Of a DNA stretch of 64,000 nt, positions 12,202-23,411 are shown piece by piece. The DNA comes from Heterohyrax brucei. Lineage: Eukaryota > Chordata > Mammalia > Hyracoidea > Procaviidae. Position numbers and translations under genes: made by a program. How positions within the stretch are numbered: position 1 is the first letter of the stretch; the number at the start of each line of letters is the position of its first letter. The notes beneath the pieces are model-generated. The model was not told the origin of the DNA. It saw only the letters and a program-made list of their open reading frames with translations, and searched no databases. The DNA is taken from positions 67,816,351 through 67,880,350 of the forward strand of contig CM053162.1 in assembly GCA_028571685.1 (NCBI GenBank), read 5' to 3'.

Positions 12202-12282
12202 ATAAAACTTCCTGTCAGATGGTGTTAGAACTTTTATTTTAATAATCACTTATGACTTAGCCAATGAGCTTCTGCACCTTAT

Positions 12283-13186
12283 TGCGGAGGTCCGCCATCA
12301 GCCTTGTAGACAAAGTCACGAGCTCCTGCAAATGACGGGCTGAAGCATCCCACCTGTGACATGTTTTTTAGCCTACTGCCCTTGATATTAATTGGCTTCC
12401 TAATTAAATTTTCTTCAAAAAGATACCCCCTCCTCTCCTGGCACAAGGATCAGGGGAGATGCCTTCTGAGAGGGGCCCTTTACTACCCCCTTGGTTTATG
12501 AAATAATATTGGGGAAACCTGTACAGGAATTTCTGGAGAAAGAGCTCAGAGGAATGATTTCTAACACAGCCAGCTTGAGAGCAGCAAGGCCAGCCCAACC
12601 TCTGCTGACTTCCCCCAACTGCACATCCCCACCCATGTGAAAGGAATTATCCTCTTTAGAACAGCTTGAGAAGGACATAGGGTGGGGGACGGTAGATGTT
12701 TACTATCCCCGCAGGAGGAGATAAAGAGCAAAGTAGGAACAAATAGAGATCATAAACTTTAGACCCTTCCTCGTGAACCTTTTAACCTTGAGGTATAAGT
12801 AGGGCTGATTGAGCTCGAGGCATCCTTAGGCCATTATCTAAAAAGCCTTGACAGTTAAAAGGATCACCAGGTTTCAGTTAACTAATAGCTCATGTGGCAG
12901 AGTAAAAAATTACATCACCTCAAGACCACGAGGTTTTTGGTTTCAAATTTGCCAACCATGAGGTTTTGGTTTTAAACTAGCCAATAGATTGTGTGGTCAG
13001 TGGGCAGGTAAAATTCACGTCACTCTTACTATAAAAACAATAAAGACAGACAGCCTTCTCTCTTGCTCTCTGGGTCGGGCTGCCTTAAACCAGAAAAGTC
13101 TTTTCTGTCTCCTTGATTCATTTCCCGCCACGCCTCTCCCTCCCTCCGTGCGTGACCCTGTAAAGTGTCGGGGCTGGCCCACGGCA
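12283..13186 (+). mobile_element. Solo LTR of an endogenous retrovirus
   Basis: The 904-bp segment starts TGCGG, ends CGGCA and is flanked by the direct repeat CCTTAT at 12277-12282 and 13187-13192. This is the pattern of a solo LTR left by recombination between two LTRs. A TATAAAA at 13030-13036 is followed closely by AATAAA at 13039-13044, then a C/T-rich leader-like stretch. A 6-bp duplication is common for class II (betaretrovirus-like) elements, so that class is inferred. No viral coding sequence, primer-binding site or second LTR lies next to it. The orientation follows from the TATA and polyadenylation signals. Confidence 0.8.
13030..13044 (+). promoter_or_regulatory. LTR TATA box and polyadenylation signal
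   Basis: TATAAAA (13030-13036) and AATAAA (13039-13044) lie two bases apart. In compact retroviral LTRs the two signals can sit this close, with transcription starting about 25-30 bases downstream of the TATA box. Present-day activity is not shown. Confidence 0.55.
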
Positions 13187-13194
13187 CCTTATGC

Positions 13195-13225
13195 TGATAT
13201 ATATATATACACATATATATACGCA
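13195..13225. repeat. TA/CA simple repeat
   Basis: An alternating run of gatatatatatatacacatata type directly follows the LTR target duplication. Confidence 0.8.
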
Positions 13226-13674
13226 CATACACGTATTCATTCCAGATGCTTCATAAGTCCTTCCTTTATTCTTTACTTTTAGTTTGTAGAACTTATCTAC
13301 TTCAAAGATGAATAAGGAAGAAAAGCAACCCAAGGCAAAAGAAGACTAAAAAATTTATCATTAGCCAACTTGCCCATTTGTGTGTGTGTGTATGTTAAGG
13401 AATTGATTTCCAAAACTGTTGTGATTGATAGAGTCCAAACTCCTTTAGTCAAGCAGCAGCCTGGAAACTCTGCCAGGGTTAGGTCTGAAGTCTCTAGTTA
13501 GCTGGGCTGAAACTCTGACAGATTCTCTGTGTTATAGTCTTGAGACAGAATCCTTTCTCTCTTGGGAATCCTCAGTTTTTGCCTTCAATATGTTTAACCT
13601 ATTGAATGAGACCCGCTGATGTAATGGAGTATAATCCGCTTTAGTTAAAGCCTGTTGACTACAAATATTAATGA
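13226..13674. other. No gene recognised
   Basis: Mixed-composition sequence with a short TG run at 13379-13392. No repeat family or gene was recognised. Confidence 0.5.
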
Positions 13675-14030
13675 CCTGTGACTACATTCCATCAGGTACT
13701 GCTGCAGTAACAAAGACGACACAAGCGGTTGGCTTTAAAGAAGACAAATCTACTTTCTGGTTGTTCTAGTAGCTGAAAGCCCCAGTTCAAGGCACAACTC
13801 TAGGAGGGCCAGCCTTCTCAGTGTTCCCAGGAGACCCTTGAAGTTCCGTGGCGTTCATTGGCATTTGTCCTCTCCCCGTGTATTTTTTCTTTAATCATTC
13901 AGAAGAAGCATATCTTCACTAACATAACCTACTGAAAAACCAATTTCCAAACAGGATCACATTCACGGGTACAATAGTCAGGAATTCAACGCATTACTGG
14001 TGATGACAGAATTAAGTTCACAGAGCCCTC
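13675..14030 (-). mobile_element. MaLR-like LTR (ERVL-MaLR type), antisense
   Basis: The right end of the LTR is seen at the left as gctgcagtaacaaag followed by ggttggcttt, the complement of the usual MLT1-type end. The opposite part reads ttcgtgaatgtgatcctgtttgg-like on the minus strand. It shares layout with 23515-24022. Divergence is high; no internal ERV sequence is attached. Confidence 0.5.
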
Positions 14031-14190
14031 GTAACAACATCTGGTGTTTGACAGAACAACTAGACACGGTAGTCTAGCTAAGCTAACTCATGAAATTAAA
14101 CATTAGAGTATCCATCAAAATAATTCTGTATAATTCAAACTTTACTTGATATTAACATAACAATGTATTCGTTTTATTCAAAAGAGGCTG

Positions 14191-14392
14191 TTTTTTTATT
14201 TTTTATTTTTATTTTTTTTATTTGATATGACTGAGTGAAAATGTACATTCCTGTATAAATTTACCTGCCCACCTATATGCAGCTTCCACTGCTCTCCCTG
14301 TCCGATGACAGCACACTTTTCCTCTCTCTGCTCCATACATGTCTCATCCTCCCAACAGTCTCCTTTCCTCTCCTCTCCACCCACTTTCCTTC
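14191..14392 (-). mobile_element. Short L1 3' end with poly(A), antisense
   Basis: A T-rich run at 14191-14222 is the poly(A) tail read from the other strand. It is followed by the same 3' UTR terminus as at 10430 (acctgcccacctatatgcag), so this is a severely 5'-truncated L1. The imperfect flanks ttcaaaagaggctg on the left and ttcaaagatgttg on the right may be a decayed target duplication. Confidence 0.8.
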
Positions 14393-14399
14393 AAAGATG

Positions 14400-14775
14400 T
14401 TGTTTGTTTTTTTTACTGTATCTGTTGATGAATTCATTTAAATGGAATCCAGTGATTATTACATGCCTAACATTATTCACAAAATTCTACTCTGTATATT
14501 TCTAGAATAGTAAAATAAACCCAGGCATAGTCCATCTCTCCCCCTTGTCTGAACATTTAGCATACATCATTCCATTGCTCATAAAGTAATAACTCACATT
14601 CATATTTACTCGTATCATGTAAAAGTAAAGCACTAACCCCTTTAAGATTTAGCACCCCCGCCCCTTCTTCACAAACCCACAGCCTTACTCCAAATGATCA
14701 CGCACTGATGGCCAATAACCTCTCATTTAAATTTTTATGTCATTCTGTGAACTTCTCAATAGTGCATCTGTTATT
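14400..14775. other. No feature recognised
   Basis: AT-rich sequence between an L1 tail and a SINE. No gene or repeat was recognised. Confidence 0.5.
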
Positions 14776-14932
14776 GAGCCCTTGTGGCAGAGAGGAGAAG
14801 AACTCGGCTATTTAGCAAAAGGTCAGCAGATTGAGTCCACCAGCCTGTCCTTGAAAACACTATAGGGAAGTTCTACTTTGTCCTGTAGAGTCTCTATGAA
14901 TCAGAATTCATTTGAAGATGATTTTTTTTTTT
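14776..14932 (+). mobile_element. AfroSINE copy, diverged
   Basis: The head gagcccttgtggcagagagg, a ggtcagcagattgagtccac B-box region and the tgtagagtctctatgaatca tail are recognisable, followed by a T run. Confidence 0.75.
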
Positions 14933-15039
14933 TTGGACACTTGTTGGGGAATTTGGGGTTTATTTGTCTCTCCTAGGAGATTCTATGCCTTTTGGGATCC
15001 AATTTGTATCGGAGTCATCTCTGCATCCCAAACATTTTA

Positions 15040-15162
15040 CAAAGTATAAGACACAGTAAGACTACGCCACAGAGATTCTAAGGACCGCTCGGTGGATTTG
15101 AACTGCCAACCTTTTTGTTACCAGCCATAGCACTTAACCACTATGGCCACCTATGTTTCCAT
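15040..15162 (-). mobile_element. AfroSINE 5' part, antisense
   Basis: The run ggtggatttgaactgccaac, then cagccatagcacttaaccac and a terminal tgtttcc, is the complement of the SINE body and head. The tail half is missing or too diverged to trace. Confidence 0.8.
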
Positions 15163-17284
15163 CTGTCAGGTAGCATTCATTTATTTCTTTCTCTTATTTG
15201 AACTCTTGAAAAGAACTCATACCTAGTCTACATTGTAGAAATACATCAACAAAGAGTCATTTTAAAATAATTTTTATTTTTCCTATGTAGAAATAGATTA
15301 ATCTACAAGTGGTAAGCCAAGCCAAGTGTCGTTGAGTCACAGTAAAGGACTTTCAATTTTGTGTCCACTCATACATTGCATAGAAGGGGAAACTAAAGTC
15401 CACGTCCTTCTCACAGGTCGCTAGTTGTAAGACATGGTTATGCTACAGAATAGTGCAGACTACCCTAAAGCTATAACTGGGGTTCTGTGAAGAGCTAGGT
15501 CAGTGGAATTTTTATTAACCGTGGAATGATAAATGGAAGATGTAAGCCTCAACAACAGTACTTTCCAAATTCTGGTCTTCCATCCATTACTTAGTTCAAA
15601 TAATCAATTATTTTTTAATCAGGTTATTTTTTGTTAGGACCCACAGAACATTAGAAGAGAGGAGAAAAAAGAAACAATGTTTGCCAAGCAAATGGATATT
15701 CAAAGTTTTGTGCCTTAATTTTTTCTTTCATTATGAAATGAGGCTCTTGGATAAAATGTCATTGATCTGTAAATTTTATGAATGATTTAGCAAATGATAA
15801 AATAGGTTTGTTGCAGAAAATGTGGACCTTTGTAACCTAAGTCAAAATATTATTAATTTGCTTGTAAGACAGAAAAATATTTTATGATGATGGGAAATAC
15901 TGCATGCCAACATTTTAATGTATCTTTTGTATGGATAAACATACCTCAAAGGTACCTTCACAAAAGCCATCAATGCCTCTGAAATATACTTATATTTCAT
16001 TAAGTGTAATGGAACATTTGACTAATACCAAGAAGCCTGCAGCACTACCCTAGACGAGAAGCATACCTCTTCAACTAACGAGAGTTCTTGAATGACATTG
16101 AAAGAGGAAGCTAGTTAAATCATTTTCTCCAGTAGTAGGTTCAACTGACACAGATATAATGCCAGTGATAATTTTATGCAACTGGAAGATCAGGAGTTTA
16201 ATACGTCTGGCAGTAAGGCAGGGATTTTCTTTCTCCAACAATGTTGAATAAACCTCCCTAAGCCTTCTCCTTTAGCTTTCCCTTACTTAAAGGCTTAAGT
16301 TTAAAAAAAAATAAAAATCACAGTTCTGCTGAGCTTCTCAAAGCTCAAGCATAGAGGGGAAAAAAGATGTTATCGCACGGAAATTGTGGCTCAGAATCAT
16401 TAAAAAGACTAATGGTGGGATCAAAGGGCTAGGTTTACTATTCTCCACGTAGAGTGCAAAGGCACTGCCTTGTAGTAAACATTTTATTTCCTTTCATCTG
16501 GCTTCCAAGCCACCCAAACTGATGCAAGGCTATCAGAGGGACTGAATGATCATAGGTTACAAGGCGATACAAAATGTTTCTTGTATGTTCGATTTATTAC
16601 ACATGTGACGCTTGTTTATTCACTCACAGGTTATTCCAAAGCTTTGTTATAAGTAACCAGGGTGTTTTGACAAAGTAGATTTCTACAGCATATTTCCAAT
16701 AACACCTAATACTTTGCAATTTAGAATTGTAAAGCTGCAGAGAAATCAACATCTCTGCGGGCCATTTTGTGGAGTTTATGAAAAGCATGATGTTTATTTA
16801 TTTTCTAGAGGCTGTGACATTGGCTAAATAATTCCCAATAAAATAATCATTTTTATTAGTTTTAACTATAAATGACAAAAGGACAGAACTCACAAAGATC
16901 TGAAGTGTGGATATCATTTCTGCTGGGAACTATCTACATTCCACAAGTTTACTTTCTGTTTATTTTTTTAAACTCATTATGAGGAGGTTACCTAATCCTC
17001 CTTTTTTTTCCTTCTTGACTCTTCTACCACCAAAAAAGTCTTGATACACAATGTTCTTACTTTCAGTGTTTTCTAAAGGTTCTTTAATTGTGGTTTTATT
17101 AACTCTTTCTTACATGCAGAAATATTTAATACAATGTACATATTTTTTTATTTTTATGTGGCAATTTCTCTTCTTTGGACTTTTATTAACATATTTTTAG
17201 TTCTAGCATATCATGATAATAGGACGTAGTCTGTCAAGTATTGCCTTTTTAAAATTCATTGAGGTTTACTTTTTGGTACAGAGT
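15163..17284. other. Gene-free AT-rich stretch
   Basis: About 2.1 kb without a supported gene or young repeat. A block at 15386-15440 (gaaggggaaacta ... tcacaggtcgctagt) weakly resembles an ancient MIR SINE, which I cannot confirm. The rest is AT-rich unique-looking sequence and is among the least repeat-filled parts of the window. Confidence 0.5.
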
Positions 17285-17480
17285 ATAACTTAACTATAGT
17301 AAAACCTGTGTAAGGCAGAAGCCTGCCAGATTTGGAAAACAAATATTTTCCCCTACAATAAGTGATATACAAGTAATTAGGCAGCAACCTGTCAAACATG
17401 AGAACTTGGGAAACCCAGGAAAATCAGGCAGCTCCATGTAGTCACAGCTCTCAGGTTTACGTGTATTATTATTTGCATTA
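17285..17480 (+). repeat. Unclassified repeat with two related half units
   Basis: Two halves resemble each other: taaggcagaagcctgccaga...ttggaaaac (about 17312) and ttaggcagcaacctgtcaaa...cttgggaaac (about 17378). They are about 66-68 bp apart. It looks like a dispersed repeat, perhaps a DNA-transposon remnant, but I cannot name the family. Confidence 0.4.
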
Positions 17481-17539
17481 ACAGGTTATAGAAATGAAAC
17501 CTCGCATACATCTATTAGTTTGTCATACTGTGGGAGCTT

Positions 17540-17860
17540 CCATGCTGCTGTGACGCAGGAAGCTGTGCCATCACTATTCCAGCGCCAGCACGTCAGCTCG
17601 CAGAGAGACTCCAGCTAATCTTCCTGACTAAGAGCTGCTAGTCTACCTCTAAAAACAATCAGCCGGTGACACCCTTAGGAACAGCAGCAGAGCAGTGGTC
17701 AGTGCAGTGCCGGGAGATGGGTCCCTGGGAGCGGAAGGCACTCAGAAGACGCCTGGGGCGAAGCTGCCTCATCCGTGTAGAGCCGACCCTAGTGATGTCA
17801 CCGACATCAAGCTTTCCGGACATTTGTTGGCTGGTGTGGCACATGTCAGAATGAGAAGAA
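17540..17860. other. GC-richer unclassified segment next to RTE
   Basis: This stretch is clearly GC-richer than its surroundings (for example gtgccgggagatgggtccct) and has open frames on both strands. No known protein motif is visible. It sits just upstream of an RTE C-terminal fragment, so it may be part of an RTE-linked composite or a non-autonomous element. Function unknown. Confidence 0.4.
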
Positions 17861-17879
17861 ACAGTTTCAGACATCCAAT

Positions 17880-18080
17880 AATTGTAATTGTAGAACGTAT
17901 GAAGTATGAGTCTAAAAAATTTAAAAATTGTCCAAAACAAACAAGAAAGATCAAAGAATTGTTGCTTTTGAATTAAGGTGCTGGGGAAGACTATCGAACA
18001 GACCATGGAGGGCCAAAACAACGAATCAATCTGTCTTGGAAGAAGTCCAGCCAGAAGTATTCTCTCATTCTTTTCCAAGA
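17880..18080 (+). mobile_element. RTE ORF2 C-terminal fragment
   Basis: Around 17950-18055 the plus strand encodes FELRCWGRLSNRPWRAK, then NQSVLEEVQPE, with one frame slip. This is the same segment as in the 8275-8745 copy but in the opposite orientation. Both ends are truncated. Confidence 0.75.
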
Positions 18081-18269
18081 GTTTAGCTAGGATGAATGTT
18101 AATTACCTTCAATGTTTGGTAAAATCCTCCAGTGACTTCTTCTGGTACTGGATTATCTCTAAGTGTTGCACTCTGTAGCTTTTCTTGAGTTAGTTGATGA
18201 AATTTGAGTGTGGTTTTGTGTGTGTGAGAGAGAGATTTTTCCACTCCATCTGTTTTTGTTGTTTGGGGG

Positions 18270-19010
18270 GCAAGTTGGCTCCCTCTCTTAGTGACCCTGT
18301 ACGTGATAGAACAAAATGTGACCTATCCCCACAGTCATTACTATATTTGAGCTCATTGTCATAGCCACCTCGCCATCTGTTTGTTGAGGGTCTCCCCCTT
18401 TTGTCACTGACCCTGTGCTCTACCAAGTGTGATGAAGTCCTTCTCCAAGAACTGATGCTTCCCGATAACATGTTCACTGTATGTGAAATACAGTCTTACC
18501 ATGCTTGCTTGAGTAAGGAGGATTCTGGCTGGACATCTTCCAAAATAGAGGTATTCATCCTTTTGGTAGAACAAGCTATAGTTAATCTCTTTTTCAACAC
18601 CACAACTTGAAGGTATCAATTCTTTTCCCTTCCTACTTATTTACTGTCTAAGTTTCGTATGCATATGAGACAACTGAAAATTCCATGGTTTGGGTCAGGA
18701 ACATCTGAGTCCTCAAAGTGATACCATTTCAAAACTTTAAAGAGGTCTTTGCAGCAAATTTTCTCAGTGCAGTACCTCATATGATTTTGTGATTGCTGTT
18801 TTCATGAGCATTGATTGTAGAACCTCTAAAATTAAGTCCTTGGCAACTTGAATCTTTTTTCCATTCATGTTGGTTTTGTTTTCTGACCTGGTTTTGAGAC
18901 TTTTGTTTTCTTTCTGTGGAGGTGAAATCCACAAAGGTATAGCTTTTAATCATCAGCAAGTGGTTCAAGTCTTCTATGTTTCGGCAAGGAAATTTGTGCC
19001 ATCTACTTCA
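18270..19010 (-). mobile_element. RTE LINE, ORF2 RT to C-terminus, antisense
   Basis: Plus-strand landmarks are ggtctccccc then tcactgaccctgtgctctac and ccaagtgtgatgaagtcctt for the C-terminus. Further right, tttgcagcaaattttctcag to caagtcttctatgtttcggc marks the region downstream of and around the reverse transcriptase catalytic loop. It is the longest antisense RTE copy here and carries many stops. Confidence 0.8.
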
Positions 19011-19014
19011 TCTA

Positions 19015-19394
19015 GGTTATCTAGTATTTTTACATAAGATCATTGTATGTTCATATAATCCTCTGTATCTCTCTGAGTTTACTGGAAATGCTCTCACTTT
19101 CATTTCTGAATTCTATTATTTGTATCTTATCACTTTTTTGTCTCAGTATAGCTAAGTATTTGCCAGTTTTCTTGATCTTTTCCAAGAAACAACTTTTAAT
19201 TTTGTTGATTCAGTGTATTGCTTTTTTATTCAGTTTTATTTATCTCCACCCAAATCCTTATTATTTCTTCCCCTCTACTGGTTTCATATTTAATTAGGTC
19301 TTATTTTTCTATTAATGTTTAAAATGAGGATCAAACCATAATAATTTGAGATATTTTTCAAATGTGAATGTTAGAGCTTTAAATTTCCATCTAA
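19015..19394 (-). pseudogene. Old L1 ORF2 fragment, antisense
   Basis: The sequence around ccaagaaacaacttttaatt and gagctttaaatttccatcta is the complement of the L1 ORF2 reverse-transcriptase N-terminal region, equivalent to 11390-11706. It ends at a mariner insertion. It may belong to the same element as 20525-22150. Confidence 0.7.
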
Positions 19395-19592
19395 GTTTGC
19401 AGATTCGCCATCTCGCCACCTTACAAGATGACCGTTCGAGAAAGAGTTCCAAAAATGCTTTGAAGGGTGGCCTAGCCACTGGCACTGGTGCACAGCTTCC
19501 AGGGGGAGGACTCTGAAGGTGACAGTGGTGATATTCAGCAATGAGGTGTGCAGCACTTCTTCTACGGTGAATTCACACACTTAACTGGCAGT
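19390..19592 (+). mobile_element. Mariner fold-back derivative, copy 2 (right half)
   Basis: It holds the shared junction ttcgccatctcgccacctta, then the transposase C-terminal segment (EFQKCFEGWPSHWHWCTAS-like reading) and the 3' end. The left arm is absent. It lies within the same region of an L1 ORF2 as copy 1, but about 70 bp away, so the two are independent insertions. Confidence 0.75.
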
Positions 19593-19952
19593 CTCTGTAC
19601 ATATACTTCATACATGGAGTCTGTATTGTGTGATGTTAGTGTTGTTAGAAACCTCAGCTAACCTGAAGAGAGAAGAACGAAGCTCCTAGCTACTAGAGTA
19701 GCCAATTAAGAGTATAAGCTAAAATGACAGTGAAGACCTGAATCACTTACTATGGTGGTATAAACAAGATAAATCTGGAGACGTTATCAGTTTTTATTCT
19801 CTGTCCCGTAATTCCCCAGGAGTGGCACTCAGGTGAAGGTGAGATGCACTGCTGTGGGCATGGTGCTCGTTGTGCTGCTGAAGTCCCCAGAACAAAAGGC
19901 ACCAGCAGTTTTACGGATCCCAGGCCTGGGGTGCCACCACGGGCAAGCGCTG
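19593..19952. other. Unclassified sequence between mariner and SINE
   Basis: No gene or named repeat was recognised. The right part, from about 19810, becomes GC-richer (cccaggcctggggtgccacc) and may be continuous with 20110-20520 beyond the inserted SINE. Confidence 0.4.
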
Positions 19953-20109
19953 AAAAAAGCCCACCACTGTGGAGTCAGGTCCGGCTCATAGTGATCCTAC
20001 GAGTGGAACTGCCCATATGGAATTTCCAAGGAGTGCCTGGCAGATTCAAACTGCTGACCTCTTGGTTAGCAGATGCAGCAATTACTCCCTACACCACCAG
20101 GGTTTCCAT
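19953..20109 (-). mobile_element. AfroSINE, antisense, nearly complete
   Basis: It begins aaaaagcccaccactgtgga and ends caccagggtttcc. The tail, body (ggagtgcctggcagattcaa) and head regions are all present, so this is a good full-length copy. Confidence 0.9.
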
Positions 20110-20520
20110 GGGGAAAAGCTATTAGTGGAAAACAACGGTGTGTTCGGCCAGAGTAAGGAAAACTGCATTCAGGGTCGCCTTCTCTTTTCTCAGTTAAGAA
20201 GCTGTCATCAAAGACACCTGAGAAGTTCTCTGTAGAATGACTCAGTACGTAAGCCTGTGCGTGCAGACAAGCAGGCTAGGGATGCAGCTACGCCGAAGAG
20301 CACGTGCGGTCTCGGGGACCAGAGTCCTTCCCCTCAACTCCTGCAGAGAGCACAGCGCGTCAGCTGTGAACCAAACCGAGCGTTCCCCAGGGACACCTGC
20401 CAGGCCTGACCTTTAAAACGGCCTGTAGCCAGGCCTCAAAATCACATATATGTTTTCCGCCAGATGTCAGACCTCTAAGGTACAGCGACCTCAGCTACCT
20501 TTTAGTCACTAACTGGACTC
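20110..20520. other. GC-richer unclassified segment
   Basis: CpG-containing sequence (for example acgccgaagagcacgtgcgg) in an otherwise CpG-poor window. It includes a TTTAAAA at about 20411. It interrupts an old antisense L1. An LTR or a processed copy of a transcript are both possible, but no ends, duplication or coding motif were identified. Confidence 0.4.
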
Positions 20521-20524
20521 ATTG

Positions 20525-22150
20525 TCTTTTTCTGACATCTCACTGTCACACTTCTGAGTCTTTTTCCTCAAAATGAGTCTCTTGTGGACAGTACATAGCT
20601 AGATCATTTTTTTGACCCATTCTGCCCCCCTCTCTCTGTCCATCAGAGAATTTAAGTCATTTACTCTTAACATAATTGCTGATAAAGGGTTCCATCTGTC
20701 ATTTTGGGATCGGTTTTCTGTGTGTCTTCGATCTTTATTTCCTCTCATTTACTCCATTCCTGTTTTACTGTTTGCTAATTTTTTTTTTTTTTTGTAGTAA
20801 AATGTTGGGATTCCTTTCTCAATTTTTGTGTGCTATATAAGATATATTTTTGTGGTTACCAATGGGCTATAGTTAACACTGGAAGTTTATTAAAATCTAG
20901 TTTGAATCAATAAGCACTTTCAGAGCACACTAACTTTGTTCCTACACAGTCCCACACACTCTTAAATCACTGCTGTCACAAATTACTTCTTTATACATTG
21001 GTTATCCAAAAATAGAGTCCTATTTGCTTTTGTATATTTGTCTTGTAAATCAGGTAGAAAATAATTGCTGTCATGCTGGATTTTATACTTGCCTATGTTG
21101 TTAAGTTTATTGAAAAACTGCAATTTTCATATGGCTTTGATTTATTACCCAATGTCCTTTTTTCATCAAAGGAAGGGGTTTTTCTTAATAGTTCTTGTAG
21201 GACTTCCCTTTATCTGGGAATATGTTCACGTCTTCCTGATTTTTGAAGGAGAATTTTGCCAGACACAGGAATTCTGGGGTGACAGCTTTTCTTTCAGGAC
21301 TTTAGGAGTGTCATTCCAGTGGCTGCTGGCACCGTGACATCTGTCCATCTTAATGAGGACCCCTTGAAAGCCAAGAGTCATTTGTCCCTTGCTGTTTCCA
21401 ACATTCCTTCTCTGTCTCTTGCAGTTTGACTATAGTACGTGTTGGAGAGTATCTTTTTGATTTGTACTAATTGTAATTCATTGCCTTCTTGAGTGTGTGG
21501 ATTTGTATCTTTAATCAAATTTGGGAAGTTTTTTCACCATTGCTACTATGATCTTTAATAGTCTTCTTGCACCATCCTCTTGCTCTCTTCCTCGGGACTC
21601 CCGTCATGTATATCTTGGTGCACTTGATGGTGTTCAAAGTGTTTTTAGCCTCTGTTCACTTCTTCAGTCTTTTTTTTTCTTCTCATATGACTAAATGATT
21701 TAAATTGTCCTATTTTCTAGTTCACTGATTCTGTCTTCTGTCAGCTTAAATTTGATGTAGATTTTCATTCCTGATTTTTTTTAATTTAACATATTGTACT
21801 CTTAACTATAAAATTTCAATCTGACTCCATTTTATAATTTCAGTATCTTTATTGATACCTCATTTTGTTTTCATAACATTTTCCTGATTTTTATTTGTCC
21901 TTTAAGAATAATTAAGACAGTTGTTTTGAAGTGCTTATCTAATAAATTCAATATTTACAATTTCTCAGTGATGAGATTTGGAAATAAGATTTGTACAGTG
22001 CCCTAGAGTTTGCTGTTTTATTGGTTAATGAAGGCTATAATCATTTATCTTGTGGCCTTTCTCAATTATTTTTGTAAAGACTGAATTCCCTGTCACGTGT
22101 AGTTACAGAAAGCTGTGTTTTCTGGCCTACGTGTAGCTGCTGTTTTGACT
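20525..22150 (-). mobile_element. Old L1 5' region, antisense
   Basis: Plus-strand text such as gagtctcttgtggacagtac, ttctgccc then catcagagaatttaagtc, and ttccagtggctgctggcacc is the complement of the 5' UTR/ORF1 region of older mammalian L1 (L1M) elements. Short hydrophobic frames here are by-products. With 19015-19394 it could form one L1 split by later insertions. Confidence 0.65.
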
Positions 22151-22289
22151 GAGATTTCATTACTTCCAGTAGCTTAAAAATAAACAACAATAACCAAAAC
22201 AGAATATCACCTCTATTCTTTGCAGAATAGCTCTGTACTGGGGTACTTCTTCAACAGTGAGCCATGCTTGCAATCAGCTTTTAGAATAA

Positions 22290-22346
22290 ACAAACAAAAA
22301 AACCAAAAAAACACCGTCATCAAGTTGGGTCCAGCTCATAACTTTC
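22290..22346 (-). mobile_element. AfroSINE tail fragment, antisense
   Basis: The sequence aaaccaaaaaaacaccgtca then tcaagttgggtccagctcat is the complement of the SINE tail only. Confidence 0.6.
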
Positions 22347-23411
22347 AGAATAGCCAATAGTGAATGCTTGGTGTCTTTTTGAGCACATGCTCTATCCAAG
22401 CATATGAGAGGCTTTCTAAATTACACACGGTACGTGGGAGGTTTTGAATGCCTTAACTTCCCAAAGGAACTTTCTCCTTGGCTTTTGTTTTACTCAGGTT
22501 CAGGCAGTCTATTGTGTGTTTCAGTCATAATTGTTTCTCTATTTTTGTGTAGATGAAAGTTACGAATTCAAATTTTTGAAAAGATTTTTTTTGGTCATTG
22601 TTACATTGATAAGATTAAATTTAATCCAAACTGGTCATATGCCTCATATTGGAATTGATTCAGTGGTAGTGGCTTTAGTTTGGTTTAGGGGGACACACAA
22701 CATGAAAGAGATGATTTTAATCCTTAAGAATTTGTCATGAAGTGGTTTAAAATGCATAATATGTTTTCTTTTTATAAATGTCCTAAGCATATTTGAAGAT
22801 AAAATTCTTTTATCTTCACGTCAGTTATGAGTGGCTAGTTAATCACAGCACATGACACAGGAATGGGAAGTGTTTTATTCTCAACTGACTAGACAGCATT
22901 TAACAAGAATGGTTTTAATCATTTTGCTTCAGTATTAAACTATGATTGTAATGTGTGTAGTCTTCAGTAACTGTAAAATTTTATTTCTGATGTTTTGAAG
23001 CTCTATCATTAACTTAATATAAATTTAAAATTATTTCCTTTATATATATTGAACTTTTAATCAGTTTGAAACAATCCCACACTTTAGCATTTATTTTTTC
23101 ATTGAAAATCCACTTTCAGTGATCCACTCTACCCACACTAAAAACACAGTCCATTAAAAAATAATTATTTGAACTTTAGCAAAATTAAAAAATTCCTCTG
23201 TGGAAGGTACTTATAAGAGAATTAAAAGGCAACTCCATAAATGTATAAAAGAATTTCAGATAACTTATGTAGATACTCCACTCTTAAAGACATACAGTGT
23301 AACTTGCCACTTTTTATTACACAGTTTAGAAAGGGTGAAAAAGAGAAGTAATTTAAAAAATGGATAAAATAATTGGATCTCAGGATGGGTAATCAAGTTT
23401 AATATCAGCAA
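22347..23411. other. AT-rich stretch without recognised features
   Basis: No gene or repeat family recognised. A short plus-strand frame at 22531-22740 has no known motif and no reason to be real. Confidence 0.5.

Noticed and set aside
20525..21337. Hydrophobic frames resembling membrane proteins
   Set aside because: The phenylalanine- and leucine-rich readings come from the T-rich antisense strand of an old L1.
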